From Clarireedia homoeocarpa (taxonomy: Eukaryota; Ascomycota; Leotiomycetes; Helotiales; Rutstroemiaceae): DNA of 64,000 nt. The translations under genes and the position numbers were made by a program. Where the stretch lies: positions 456,542-520,541 of the forward strand of contig LNKV01000018.1 in NCBI GenBank assembly GCA_001465935.1, written 5' to 3'. Positions 33,329-45,762 of this stretch are shown here, piece by piece (the first letter of the stretch is position 1; each line of letters starts with the position of its first letter). The notes under the pieces were generated by a model. The model did no database searches. It was not told where the DNA came from and saw only the letters and a program-made list of their open reading frames with translations.

Positions 33329-35457
33329 CGTGCGAGTATGAATGTGGTTGAGAAAATTTGCATAGAAGTTGGGATGGGAGAAGGGAAATATGGGCGGGTT
33401 TTTGAGCGACTCGATACAACAACTGGAACCAGCAGGCAAATTTGGAACACGGGCGATTTACCTACGAGGACTGAGAGCTGAGAGCTAAAGTCCTAAAGTC
33501 CCTCGTGTGTGTGGTGAACTGACCCTGCGGAGCAAACCCCGCTTGCCGGAAGAAGTATAGCGCGGAATGGGACTACAACGAATCTTCCATCGAGCATCAA
33601 CCAAAGAGCGGTTGAGCAAGTATGGTGAGACGATTTCAAGAACCGTTAGATATAAATAATACACGAAGACATCACAAGGCTTGGGGTTATAAATATATCT
33701 CCAAATTGTGCAATCCCCTGGTGCCCGACGAAAACAATTCTCTAAGCGCCCGGCAGCGAATCCTTTCCCAACCCATTTTGCTCACACCAGCTATTAAAAA
33801 AGCTCAAGCGCAATAAGAGCAACCAGAGCAGTCAAGAAGCATACCAACCGTGCCAACTATACACCTGCAGCCATCTGTAAGAGCCAGCTCTCTCTTCCAA
33901 CTCGCCGATGCATCAGTTTCACACACCAACACACCAAAGCGTAGGCCAATGGGATAGCTTCATCTCGCCAATTATCCGTAGCGCAATAGCCCCAGTAACA
34001 AGGATCCATCCATGCTCTTCTCCTTCTTGTCTGCGCGCGGTCATCTCGTACCTGACCATCATTCAGTCTGACCAGCTCCAGCCGACAACGTTCCTCCTCG
34101 CGATGTTCCAAATTCCCAGCTATGGAAATATCCCCCCATCCTTCCGGCGCGCCTCGTACGAAGTCCTGAAAGGACCAAGAAATGGCCCGAAAAGGACCGT
34201 TTTTTTCAAACCGATGACTTCATATAAGCCTGGATCAAGTTAGCTATATATCTCATACTATTCAATCCTTGAAACACGACTAGCACCTAGATCCAGACCA
34301 GCTCGCTTCTCCCTGATCTGTCAGGTTCCAAACATCAAACGATCAAGCACCAACGAGGATTCAAATAGATTAAAAAAAAAGAACCCTTAAACTCAAGTAC
34401 CGCCTGTTGGGGTCTACAGTACCTAAATATCTCCGCGTTCCTCTCCTCCATCCACTACTTACCACATGCATCTACCGCAGCTTACTGATATCTTACTCTG
34501 TGGGTGATGATTCTAACCGCCGGACCTCGATCGACTCGTACGAAACATGGCATGCGAGTGCGAAGTTGCCATCCCCTCAATGTGTCGAGGTACTGTACAT
34601 GCATGCACACTCACCCGATCCTACCATTACTACGTCCCTGCCCGCCTACATACATACATACCATACCATACCACACTACTAAACGTAAAGCAAAAGCAAA
34701 AGCCAACAACGACCAGAACCAACTACGTCAAAGATACAAGCTAACCAAACACCGCACCCCCTAACATGATCTATCTACCTAAGGAAAGGAGGGGAGGTAG
34801 CATGAAAGATCTACCCCGTGACGTGACGTGACATGACATGACATGTCGCAGAGCCACGGGAGCCTCATTAATGCCGCGGCTGATAGCCGTATTTACCCTA
34901 CCTGCATGAATGTTTTCCTCAGCATACTGTGTTTTGAGAATGAATAAGTTAAAGTTCCACGACGAGTGTTTTTTTAGTTTTGTTTTTTTTTTTTTTTTTT
35001 TTGATATGCATCGTTTGGATTCTAACGGGATGCATTGCGTTGCATAGATAGGTGCTTCACTTGTTGGTTGTCATCATTGCTGCCCACCTTTGTAGTTATT
35101 ATCTCATTCACATCGTCTCGCACGATAACTATGCCGTTTAGGATTATTAATTGATTGAATCGAACATCTGACTTACAAGGCAGCATCACCAGCACCAGAG
35201 AAATGCATAAATGTATAGCTGGGAACCATCGCTTCTTGGCCACGCTTCGCATGCACAACACGCACGTAAATGATACAGAAACGAAAATCTTCCATTCCAT
35301 CACTTATTCTATAGTCATATTCATATGAAAATCGGACCGCCAGTGCAATTTCATTCACGCTCCCACAACCCTTCATTGCGAATAGGTTCCCAAGCTGTCC
35401 CAACTCCCAAGCCATGCTCAACTATGCCCAATGCAAACTCCTACTTCAGCAAGATCA
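33329..35457. other. intergenic region upstream of the MAP kinase
   Basis: This is 2.1 kb between the MAP kinase start and the 3' end of the GH5 gene. It has an A run near 34372-34380, a T run near 34984-35002 and a TGACGT/TGACAT repeat at 34818-34848. A 64-codon frame at 33622-33816 has no recognisable features. I see no supportable gene. Confidence 0.65.
34818..34848. repeat. TGACGT/TGACAT repeat (CRE-like cluster)
   Basis: Overlapping tgacgtgacgtgacatgaca units end in the palindrome acatgt. TGACGT is the half-site core of CREB/ATF-type bZIP factors; function here is unproven. Confidence 0.6.
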
Positions 35458-37847
35458 TTACATAATCGCGCACTTACTCTGCTGACACTGATCCAAATAT
35501 CCATCATCCTCCTCCTTCCGTAGCCTCATATTCTGTCGCACAACGCCCTGCACCTTAATAGTCTGCTCACCCTCCGCATGCCACCACTTCAATTTCTGAA
35601 TAAACCCACCATCTACGTCGTCCGTGCCAATAATCCATTTACCGCCGCTAACCTCGACTGTGCAACCGTCCTTCGGGAAATGAAACTCAGGTAGGAAGAT
35701 CTCCGTCGGCGTGTCCTCCTTCGTCGCCGCGGGGGCATCGAGTTTGAGCGTGAACGTACATGTTCGTAGGTCGAATCCGTAGTTGGAGATCTGGCCAACG
35801 GTGTAGATGGGCGAGGGACGCACGTAGGCTTCGGCGGCGCGGTAGCCGGGGGAGTTGGTGAGTTCAGGGGGGGCATCAGTGGGGGTCGATGAGATAGAGG
35901 GGGTTTTGAGTTTGGCTTTTAAGTTACCTGGGTTGACAGTGGACTCATCTGAGAGTTCTTTTTTGGTTGCGGCTCCTGCTGCATTTTCTACCAAGGAAGT
36001 TGTGGACTCATTTTGAGGCGTGGGCGTATTGGGTTCAAGAGGCAGGGGTAGGTCATCGAGTGAGAAAATCGATAAATCTTCACCATTCCACTGATCTCCC
36101 AGTTGATGTTTGTTCTGCGAAGAGTTAGCCGATCCAGACAGTGAAATAATCCACACTTACCTGGCACATATATAACCAGAGTGTGTAGCCTTCCATAGCA
36201 CTTGCTTCGACAGCAAAATGATTGGCATCCATAGCCCCTGATTGGCTCGAGTAGTCTCCTGTCTTGTACGCATACTTGTCATCCATATCATAAGGAATTC
36301 CAAATTCAGTCAATACGCACGGGTGGTTACCCATGTAGTCTTGGCCCTCCTTGCGGATAGCTGCCAATTGATCTCTGAAACAATTTCTGATTGCCGTCTC
36401 TCCAATCTTAACAGCAAAAGCAGGGGCCAGATACCTGCCTCGCAAGATACCAAAGACATCCACATTCCAATAGCGATTCCACTTCTTGGTCATAAGGGTA
36501 ACGCCATCGTAATAATGAGGAGCATAAACCATCAATGGATCGTCGTCCTCGGTGCCTTTGATGGAAGGAGGAATCTCCAACACGGGTGGCTGACAGAAAA
36601 GTATCGAATCTTTGTGATGTGCTCTGATCGCATCTCTATGTTTTCGATAGTAATCCATATAATATGTATTTGTAAATTCTGGGTAATCAATTACTTTTCC
36701 GGTTCGTGGATTCTTCCTGAAGTAATCTTTCTTCAATAAAGTATCCGTCGCTGGATCCCACACACCGTGCTGTGCCCAGACACACTCACCGAGCTTCCAC
36801 TCCGGATCACGCTTGTAGCTGTACCTAGATTCGTCGTAATCCGCGGGCAGCCATGTGCTCTGTCCTTGTGGATCAACGAGTACCCGACCTGATTTATAGG
36901 GTCCCATCCCACCGAAGTCCCAAGTATCTATTTCGCAGGCCCTTCCAGATCCAGTCAAAATAGCTTGCCATGCGGTAGGGGATGTGCCCTTCTGTAGTTT
37001 TTGCTCAGTTGGAATGGTGGATAGGTCAGTCCAGCCAACATGACCTCGATTAGGTTCATTCATGCTCTCCCATCCGATCACAACCTCGTTCTCAATGTCG
37101 CCAGCCTCATGTATCCGTTGCGCAAGATGGGCACAAGCATTGATAAAGTGGTCTTGTAGATAGTCCTGAATATTCTTTCCGTCAATTATACATTTCGGGG
37201 CAAAGTCTCGTCCAGCGAAGAAAAATGTGAATATTGTTTGGGCTGCCAGGCGGGTATAGTTGGTAGACCAAATCATCTTTGGAAAGTTCTCTGGTTCGGG
37301 GTATGTGTTGTGTACAATGGCCGCCTCAGTAGCAGCAAAACTCTGGGGATTAAGACCGCACGCATAGACAGTCCACATCGGCGCTCCTGATCCTCCTGTG
37401 AATCTCGACCACTAATCTATTAGTACAGTGTAAGGCCAATAGTTTGAGATGTCCGTAACTCACAACATCCTGGTGCGGATCCATAAACACATAGAAGCCA
37501 TAACTCTTTGCTACCCTCAGAATCTCAATCGTGTGCTGAATCCACTCTTCATCATAAATGCCGGGCCCCGCGGATTCGATTGCCTCCCAAGTAAAAACAT
37601 ATCTTATTGTATTGTAGCCCCAGCGCTTCAGTCGCGAGAAATGGATGTGAGCTTCCTCCTTGGGAAATGGTCGTGCATGGAAGTCGACGTTGTCTCCGTG
37701 GAAGAAGTCCTTTGCGACATGTGAAGGCTGATCTGGGTTGCTAGGGTATTTGGCATCACCGGCTACGTTGATTCCACGTAAGGTAACCTCGCGGCCATGA
37801 GAGTCTCGAAAATGGCCATTCTCGATCGTTAACCTTAGAGGTGCCAT
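35458..37847 (-). CDS. GH5 (subfamily 12-like) steryl/ceramide beta-glucosidase, EGCrP type
   Basis: Exons 37464-37847, 36161-37411 and 35458-36114 join in frame to 763 residues. Homologues (fungal EGCrP1/EGCrP2, yeast YIR007W) hydrolyse glucosylceramide or ergosteryl glucoside inside the cell. The TIM barrel begins with TLRGINVAGDAKYPSNP. The acid/base glutamate is Glu247 in WESMNEPNRG, and the nucleophile Glu497 in VLTEFGIPYD. The C-terminal beta-rich domain includes FTLKLDAPAA and the last residues are KCAIM, a CaaX-like box. There is no signal peptide, which fits a cytosolic enzyme. The start MAPLRLTIENG is the family-typical one, although the frame is open further upstream to an ATG at 38039. 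Which of the two EGCrP substrates is preferred cannot be read from sequence. Confidence 0.9.
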
Positions 37848-39175
37848 AGCCAAAACCTGTGATTTGAAAGTAGGAGAGTTTGCGGTGCGGTGGTTATCCA
37901 GAGGTCGTGGAGCTGCAGGATAATTGTGGCGCTCGACAATCATGGGGTTCTCCTTATCGATGACGCTTGCTAGGTGGCAGACACGCCCCCACGCCTCATC
38001 CGATGTACGAATACGACACACGATTTTGAACAACTTCAAATAAGGTAACTATTATTTTATCAAACCACAATACTATGATTCTATTTCGAAACTACCGTAT
38101 ACTTCTCCTAGGCCTAACTTATAAACATGTCAATTACTGATGGAACTGACGATGCCCACTATTCAACGTCTCAAACCTCGATTTTAGAATCCATCATATA
38201 TAGTAGGGAAATCCCCTTCAGAACATACCTTTAGGACCTATATATTCAACGGGATGGAAATCAGACCTTGTGCAGTATATAGGGATACTTGCAGAGGAGC
38301 GGAAGGAGACTAATCCAACTTCACATTACATAATAATCCCTCCTTGGTTAAATCAACGAATGAACTGACCAAAATCACTATGTGGTTTAACCAGCGTACA
38401 GGAGACTACCGAGACCTGCGGGTAGGATACTTGTACTTTATCATGGGAAGAACCCAGAAGACGTATAGCAACGAGAGCACGAGCGATACAAGCAGCATTG
38501 CTAGGTCCCGGTGGATGCAACTTCATGCCACAGCTGGTCTGTACGGCTCGGGAAAGAAGAGCAGCACAGTGGGAGTAAGGACGATCTGGAATGGGATCAC
38601 AAGTGGTGGAAGATAGTTTGGCTTCGATACTAAGAACTGCTGCTCTCATGTTCCTGACTCAGCACCCATTGAGGACTGTTGGAAAGTTGTTAGATCCCAC
38701 TTATGCAGATCACTGCATTAGGAAAATGATACTCTGAGAGAAGAACGTCTCCCTGAGGCGCGGAATAGATTGAGAGAAGAGATGAGGAATAAGTGGGCGA
38801 GGTTGAAATGTAGTTTGAGTGAATACCAGACAAGGGATAGGTGGGTAGTACGAGGAGGCTCTCCTATGCTTTCCTGACAAGCCCTGGATCTAAAGTCCTC
38901 AGTTAGCTTTTGTACGTGAGATTTTGAGCTAAGGTTACTACAACAGCAGCAGGATTTTGTGGAGCTACGACGTGCATATTCCGGTACAGGGTCTGATATC
39001 TACGATACCAAAGTCCCGGTATGCTCAACATATAAAAAGCTGGATAGATAGATCTCTTGCGTAGAAATCAAAGAAAAGAAACTCATTCTTGCATCGTTTC
39101 CTCATACTCAACGAGGTTATTACCGCAATACGATAAAAAAATAAAAAATATAAAAAAATAAAAATCAGAGCCATC
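37848..39175. promoter_or_regulatory. divergent region between GH5 and cupin genes
   Basis: These 1.3 kb separate two divergent starts. A-rich leader sequence (ataaaaaaataaaaa type) lies directly before the cupin ATG. No specific regulatory site is called, and frames at 38344-38649 show no family features. Confidence 0.5.
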
Positions 39176-39766
39176 ATGTCAGCAGATCGCCGCTGGGACA
39201 AACGTCGGTTTCAACTTGAGGAATCGACCACTCTAAACGGCGGTGCTCGTACAGTCTTCATTGAGCACATGACGCCCGGCACAACCGTACCTCCGCATTT
39301 CCACACGCGATTCTCAGAGACATTCGACCTGATCCAAGGGGCCATCACAATCTACAGCAGCTCCTCCCCCGACCTGGACATTTCATCCGCATCCGCACAA
39401 GAGCTCCAAGTCGGCAAGAAAGTAACCGTTGCACCCAATCGATATCATCAGTATAAAGTCGGCAGCGAGGACGCCGTGCTGCGGGTGATCGTGACGCCCG
39501 GAGACGCGGACTTCGAACGGCTGCTGAAGATCATGAATCATTTTGACGACGACGAGGGGTTGAAGAAGATGGGTGACAGTGTTGTGCTCATGGCGGTTAT
39601 TATGGGATTGAGCGATGCACATCTTATTGGTCCGGCGAAGGATATGCTGGCGGGTGTGAATAAGGAAAAGATAGATGAGGTTAATGCCTTGAGGGAGGAG
39701 CTTCTTGCCAAGTATGATACTGAAGAAGCTTTACAGGACTTACTGGTTGAGAAGCCGTCTATTTAG
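39176..39766 (+). CDS. cupin-domain protein
   Basis: A single exon of 196 residues. Residues about 25-110 form a cupin_2-like barrel. Motif 1 is PPHFHTRFSETFDLIQG, with the two histidines and the glutamate expected to bind a metal. Motif 2 is VAPNRYHQYKVG, with the third histidine. The helical C-terminus (about 115-190) is a frequent extension in such proteins. No signal peptide or membrane segment is present. Substrate and reaction are unknown; cupins include dioxygenases, isomerases and non-enzymatic binders. The ATG follows an A-rich leader and gives a normal-length protein. Confidence 0.85.
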   Translation: MSADRRWDKRRFQLEESTTLNGGARTVFIEHMTPGTTVPPHFHTRFSETFDLIQGAITIYSSSSPDLDISSASAQELQVGKKVTVAPNRYHQYKVGSEDAVLRVIVTPGDADFERLLKIMNHFDDDEGLKKMGDSVVLMAVIMGLSDAHLIGPAKDMLAGVNKEKIDEVNALREELLAKYDTEEALQDLLVEKPSI

Positions 39767-40303
39767 ATAGTCGATGTCCCTCAGAAATGGAAACTTGGGA
39801 TGAATATGAACAAACAATTTGAAGTCAATACGGTGTATTTAGCGAAGTAATGCTAATTTCATACATAAGTGTTCAGCAAAGGAAAACCTAATTTACTGGA
39901 CTTCACCAACCATCTTTACTTTTCCCCCATATCTCTCTACTGTCCTTAGCAAGCCAAGCAAGCCAAGCAAGCAGATCTTATAACCATCTCAATTCTCAAC
40001 TTCAGCCAGAGTATTCTCACCAAGCAACATCGCACTCATACTGCAGACAAATTCCAAGACCAAAACCTGATTTCTCATTTCTTGTCAAATATTTTATTGA
40101 ACAACCTGCAAGTAATTCAGAAAAAGGGAAAAACAGAAGATGGACGTCAACATTATTTTTGCCTCCCTATCTGATGCCATGCCAACCATTCATTCATTCA
40201 CCCATCCATCCATACATTTCATAACTCCACATCCACAATCACGATCCACCCATACAACCAGCCAAACCCATCAACCATCATCCATCTTTCTTCACGCCCC
40301 TCC
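39767..40303. other. convergent intergenic region
   Basis: These 537 bp lie between the 3' ends of the cupin and SEC24 genes and hold CATC/CATT repeats around 40188-40215. No gene is seen. Confidence 0.7.
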
Positions 40304-43202
40304 CTAAGAACTAACCTTCTCTCTCAACGTCCCCATCCACTGCTGGAAACTCATCCCCTGATCCGCCCTATCCTCCACCAACAGCGTCTGCGCCCACAAC
40401 TTCAAACTGGGCTCACCATCCTCCCTCACAACGTACAAATGCGGCACAACGATGCTGCCGACGCCCCTCGATCGATAATCGCGACACTTCTGGAACACCG
40501 TACGCACACGCTCGCTGAAATCGTTGTCTAGTTCCGGCAGTGTGCTCTTCCCGACCTTAAGTTTCGTCCGATCGGTCACATCAAAAACGTCGGCGAGAAG
40601 TTGTGGAACTGCATCTCTTCCCACCCAGAGGAACTGAGTTTGACCGTCATCAATCAGGTAAAGACCAAATGGAACGAGACGTTCAGATGAGAGGTTGAGA
40701 GGAGGTGGTAGGACGATCTGATTAGTCTCCGGATCTGGAATTCCTGCATTATCCGGCATGTCGTGTAAAGAATAGAGACGCGGGTAGATATATTGCATCA
40801 AAAGCGGAAGCGGCAGAGTTGACAGCAGGCAAAGCGCCGCGGAGCGGAGATCTGATGGGATTTGGGCCGATTTCCGAAGTCCCACGTTCTTGATAAGTCC
40901 GAGGAATAGAACTGGTAGGCCACGGAGATTGGCAGGGAATTGAAGTCCACCGCCACCCATGTTTCCCCCTGCAAGCTCTTTCTTGAAGGTTTGTAGAAGT
41001 TCGATCAACTTCGATTGAAGAGCTTCACGTGCAGGCTCGAGACCACCACTCAATGCTCGCTCAACAGCCTTGTGGCTGTAGAAGGTGGTGATTGCGCATT
41101 GATCAGCGGATGCATACACATCAGCAAGATTGGTAGTTGTAGGTAATGCCAAAGTCATAACTCTGATACGACGTTCACCGTTGCTGGTAGTGTGCAAGAC
41201 GGCTGTTTGCATACACACAAAGTTCTTCGTAAGTGATTCGTCGATTGCCACTTCAACAACGTAACTTTGATCGCGAGGGAATGCCGGGAAAGCGCAGAGA
41301 TCCGAACTTCGGTTGAAGAAGTTACCATAGAAAGTGCTCATTCGAAGACCAGTAGTGGCGCGAACACGCAACACAGCCTCAAGACCAATTTCAGCAGAGA
41401 GATAATCACTGAACTCTGCAGCGAACTTGATAGCGTCCTCACTTCTTCCAGCATTCCAACCAGGGTAGAAGTATGTTTGTCCACCGGTATATCTCGGGAG
41501 ATTGCTCAGGGATGCAACATCTTGATATTGTGACGAGAACAAGAACATATCGATGGAAACCTGGTTCTTTGAACATTCCACAGCAAAACTCTTGTAGAAA
41601 CTGTTGGCTGTTTGAAGCAAGCTGCTTTCCTTCGAAGTGCCTAATAACTTCTTGTCTTCTCTCATCTCCAACTTGCCATATCCAATGTTTGGTAATGAAG
41701 CACTGATCACAACAATCTTACCACCAAGCGGCGAGATGAGTTTGTGACCAGCGCGAAGAGCTGATCCCATACATGACCCAGGATTTTGGTTGGTCTGGAA
41801 CATTTGAGGAAGAGTCATAAGGAACTTCTCAACGTTCAACCGGCATTCCGACAACGGAACCAATAACTCCTGAGGCACTGGGAGGAACGGCTCCTCGAGA
41901 TCGCTGACGACAAGCATGTTTGTTTCCCCATTCTCTTCTGAATCCTTAGGCACAGAAAAATAATGCAAGCTCGAATCTACAGCCATAAATCCGACTCGTG
42001 TTCTTCGATCAGCATTTGGTATCCTGTTAAGACTGTCGAGAATAGTTCTGGCACTAGTAGCCAGCAAGCCACAAGATACCGATGCATAGCTGACATCGAA
42101 CAGGAAAAGGTAGACGAGTGGTTGTGGAGGTCTAACCATGTATTCCTGCGGTGCGACAAACTCCACAACTGCGTGATTAAGCTCAGGTCTTTCCCACCTA
42201 TCAACGCTCTTTTGTGCTGCTGCATCCCAATCGAAAGCTTGTGGAACGTCGTTTGTGAGGTTACACATATTACATCTCCATCTGTGTCCATGGTCTAAGA
42301 ATGAGACGTATGGATTAATGTATGACCGACATCTTCTGCAGCGTGAGATAACCTGATCTTGGACAACTGGAACTGGGTCGTCAACATCGTGTAGTGAAGT
42401 ATATGGTTGAATAACCAGCGCAAATGGAAGCTTTGACTTTTTGAGGAGCGAGTTTGTCGTAGGCACCGCGTTTAAGGTTGATCTAACGTATTTCGGTGGG
42501 CAATTCGCATCTGGAGAGGGGGTAACACTCGACTGGTTTTCACATCAGTTTGGCTCTTAGAGTTTGCATACAGCTTGAACTTACATTTTGAGGTAATACG
42601 ATAGGTGGAGGAGGTAAATCTAACTCCGCCACATTGAAAGGTTGATTGAGGAGATCTGTAGGATAAAGTTGGTTCAAAACAACCGGTGCACCAGGACGAG
42701 CCTGCTGAGGTTGAGCCATCGGTTGTTGAGGTCCACCCATACCCATCTGGCCCATTCCCTGCGTAATACCCGTAATACCAGGTGTAATAGGTGTACCCGG
42801 GCCCGGATATCCAGCGTCTGGAGGTTGATAACCACCTACACCGCCGCCATAAGGCTGCGGGGAGAACTGACCCCCCTGAGCACCAGCATGCGGCGCGCCA
42901 TAGGCGGCATTAGGGTCTCCTTGAGCGGCAAATCCTCCATATGCAGGTACTGGAGGAGGTTGGAATTGAGCAGCGCCGTGTGTCTGTCCTCCCAGGGTTG
43001 AATTCGCTCCCTGCCCGAAGTCATAAGCTTGCGCTGCGTAACCCCTCTTTTTCTTCTTTCCGCCGTCTGTCTCGGGCTGTCCTGCTTGCGGCGGAGGACT
43101 GGCCGCTGGCATGCCGAAGCCAGGTTGCGCTGGGCTTTGCTGAGCATAGGGATCGGGTGGGGGGTAGCCCTGGCCAGGATATCCGTCTTGTGGTGCTGCC
43201 AT
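40304..43202 (-). CDS. SEC24: COPII coat cargo adaptor Sec24
   Basis: Exon 1 is 42585-43202 and exon 2 is 40304-42532, joined over a 52-nt intron, giving 948 residues. Sec24 binds cargo and pairs with Sec23 in the COPII coat on ER exit sites. The N-terminal 200 residues are Gly/Pro/Gln-rich, as is usual. The zinc finger uses Cys271, Cys274, Cys293 and Cys296 (CRRC...CNMC). The trunk domain follows ([40 protein letters not shown]), then the beta-sandwich and helical parts, and a gelsolin-like C-terminus ([20 protein letters not shown]). The intron junction reads [22 protein letters not shown], a conserved segment. Length fits a main Sec24 rather than the Lst1-type paralogue, though that distinction is inferred. 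Confidence 0.96.
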
Positions 43203-44220
43203 ATTTTGCTAGACTTGATGTGTATGTTCTAAGCAGCACTTGTTGGGGATCTGAAGCTGAATTGCAATTGCGCAAGAAGCTGTGTGGTCGCCCTCGAGAG
43301 CTTGGGGTTGTGTGGGTTGTGGGGAAGGTCGAGCGAGTATCGAGTATCGAGATAGATGTCCAGTTAGGTGAAATGCCCCCCAGCTTAAATGGTCTACGTA
43401 GTTTTTCTCAAGGAACACGTTGCGATTGTATATCCTTCTCGAGTAAAAGGGAATGGAAATGGAAAATAGAACACAACCGGAAGCCTCTCTAGAGAATACG
43501 AAGGAAGAATACGAACATTAAGATGTTGGCATTTATGGCATTGATTGATGCTGTGTATGGGGAGGTGATTTTTGGAAAAGATTGTTTGGATTCGAGAGGT
43601 TACCACCAAAAGTACAAAGTAAATCCTGGCCTTTCGGGCTTTCCATTACACCACCTATCACCGCTTATCGAAGCTCAAGCTAAAAAAAGTGTCCCGCACC
43701 AAAAGATCGATTGTTCGCGTAGCAATTGCAATGCAGCGCAAAGCCACACTGCACTTGCTCGCCCGATCTCACGTGCATTGCATCTGTGGCTGTTCCTGGG
43801 GCTAACAACCATTCATTCATTCATTCATTCGGATTAATTCATTCATTCGGATTAATAGTTCTGTAGTATGCCGAGTATGCTCCGTGAGACATGGAAATAG
43901 AGTAGGTTACTTCGTATGTAAGATTACAGGCCGCTCGCTGACTGCGCAAAAGGAAGGGAAGGAGGAACGGGTGGAACTTGGGAACGGGCCCTGACTAGGT
44001 TCATATGATCCTGGCTACTAACACAGCCGCGACAGCGTATAATACGGCCCTGAAACCCACTGGTGCAGAGCTCTGCTATTCCTTACTTATTAAACATACT
44101 CCATTTTGGCTCAGCTGAAAGAAGGACATTGTTGATTCACCTGCCTTACTTACTTCTGCTTGCATTCAATTGATTCAATTGATTCAACAAAGGCCGTGCC
44201 AATAATCAATCAGCGAAACA
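43203..44220. promoter_or_regulatory. divergent region between SEC24 and small membrane-protein gene
   Basis: This is 1.0 kb between opposed starts. It has ATTC tandem repeats at about 43810-43857, including two copies of attcattcattcggattaat. No further element is called. Confidence 0.5.
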
Positions 44221-44983
44221 ATGGCCTGGGGATCATCCAAAGCCCCTCCTCCTCCACCCCGCTCTGCGTTAAGGTACGTCGACGAACATCCTTTGTCCGC
44301 AACACACTCTACGCCCATCCCAAGCCATTCTCCCCCCTCATTCTCGCTCCAGAACGCGCCCAGCAATCCAACCCCCCCCAAAATTGCACCTCCCCACCCA
44401 ACTAACCCTGTCCTCCAGCAAGCTCCTCCCCCTCCTCATCCTCCTTGTTCTCCTCAGCGGCTTCGCCTTCATCGGCTACCAAATCTATCTCACCACCCAA
44501 AAGATCAGCCACGCCGCCTCGGATAAGATGCAGCGCAAGAACGTCGTGTTCACCAAAGACGGCGTTAAGGTCGGCGTCAAGGAGATGAAGAATGAGAATT
44601 ATGTGGACAAGACGCAGGGTTTCTTAGTCAAGGCGTGGACGCTGAGTTCATGGCCTGCGTATCAGTCAAAGTTGGGTTGGAATAAAAATGGCTCGAATGC
44701 GAGTGTGAATGGGGGACAGGGAGTGGAGAAGAGGAACCCGTGAGTTTGTTTGTTGCGTTTTGTTTGTGCATTTGGGGGGATGGGGGCGCTGGTTAAGTTC
44801 TTCTCTGGGACTGCGATTGCAATTGAGATCGCGCGCAAAATGAACCTGCGACAGGACAAGAGTATCGTTGCTAGCATATACAGAACGCTCTACCCCCTCC
44901 AATTTTCATCGCAAGATGCGCCGAGCTGAAAGCTGACTCTAACTCTTCATCATAGATATCCCCGCAGCTCCTCCATGAAATAA
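44221..44983 (+). CDS. small single-pass membrane protein, unknown function
   Basis: Three exons (44221-44273, 44419-44739, 44956-44983) join to 133 residues. A proline-rich N-terminus (SSKAPPPPPRSAL) is followed by a membrane segment at about residues 19-41 (LLPLLILLVLLSGFAFIGYQIY). A basic/polar domain follows (SHAASDKMQRKNVVFTKDG, then VGVKEMKNENYVDKTQGFL). The last exon adds YPRSSSMK. Both introns (145 and 216 nt) have GT-AG ends, and phases match on both sides. The layout resembles conserved small fungal proteins of unknown function. I do not recognise a named family. A signal-anchor topology is most likely. Confidence 0.75.
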
Positions 44984-45015
44984 TACATTTCGACCCTATA
45001 TCCTATAACCTATAT

Positions 45016-45066
<51 letters not shown>

Positions 45067-45762
45067 GTTTTTTCATTCACTTCACACGGTTGTATATTCA
45101 TGTCAACATTCTCGTTGCAATCTAGACACGCCTAGGGAAGGAGGTGCACCGAACTACGGTTTATATACAGCTGGTTGGCTAGCTAGCTGCGGAAACTCAA
45201 TGAGGCGTTTTCATCGGATTATGTTTAGATGCACAGGATAGGATCTACGAAACTTTTGAGGGGGAGACTTGCGGCACTCGCTATCTATATTCAAAGTTAA
45301 ATGTTTTATTTAGTTTCTCTTTTGATTTCTTCTTTTTCTTCTTATGAGTTAATATCACGGTATTTCTAGTTGACTGGCAAGCCAGCGCACGTATATATTC
45401 ACGGCAGGTATGCTCAATGATGTTATTTTCTTCATGTGTTTTAGCATGGTTTTTTGTTTTGATATACAATTACGAGATCTTTATTGCTTGTCATACAACA
45501 GCACAAGATAACTCCCTTTCATCTTCCAGATTGGATATCGTCCTCACCTCCTTATCCATAAACAAATACATCCATCGGAACGCCATTCATCCATAACCAT
45601 ACCCCCAAGATCCAACCATATCCCGCCCATCCCAAACCAACCGTCGCCATGAAAATGGTTACACATACATTCTGATCGCTCCATCCAGAAACTCCAATCC
45701 GACGAATAACCTTCCTACACCATCTACACCTAGCCTCTCTCTTCCTTCGTGATTTCCCCTCC
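44984..45762. other. convergent intergenic region with long poly-T
   Basis: These 779 bp separate two converging genes. The main feature is the T tract at 45018-45065. Minus-strand frames at 45552-45841 overlap the true last exon of the transcription factor in the wrong frame and are not genes. Confidence 0.65.
45018..45065. repeat. poly-T tract (about 48 T)
   Basis: An unbroken T run starts 35 bp past the stop codon of the upstream gene. Length of such runs is error-prone in assemblies. Confidence 0.95.

Noticed and set aside
33622..33816. 64-residue frame upstream of the MAP kinase
   Set aside because: No recognisable domain, signal or splice context.
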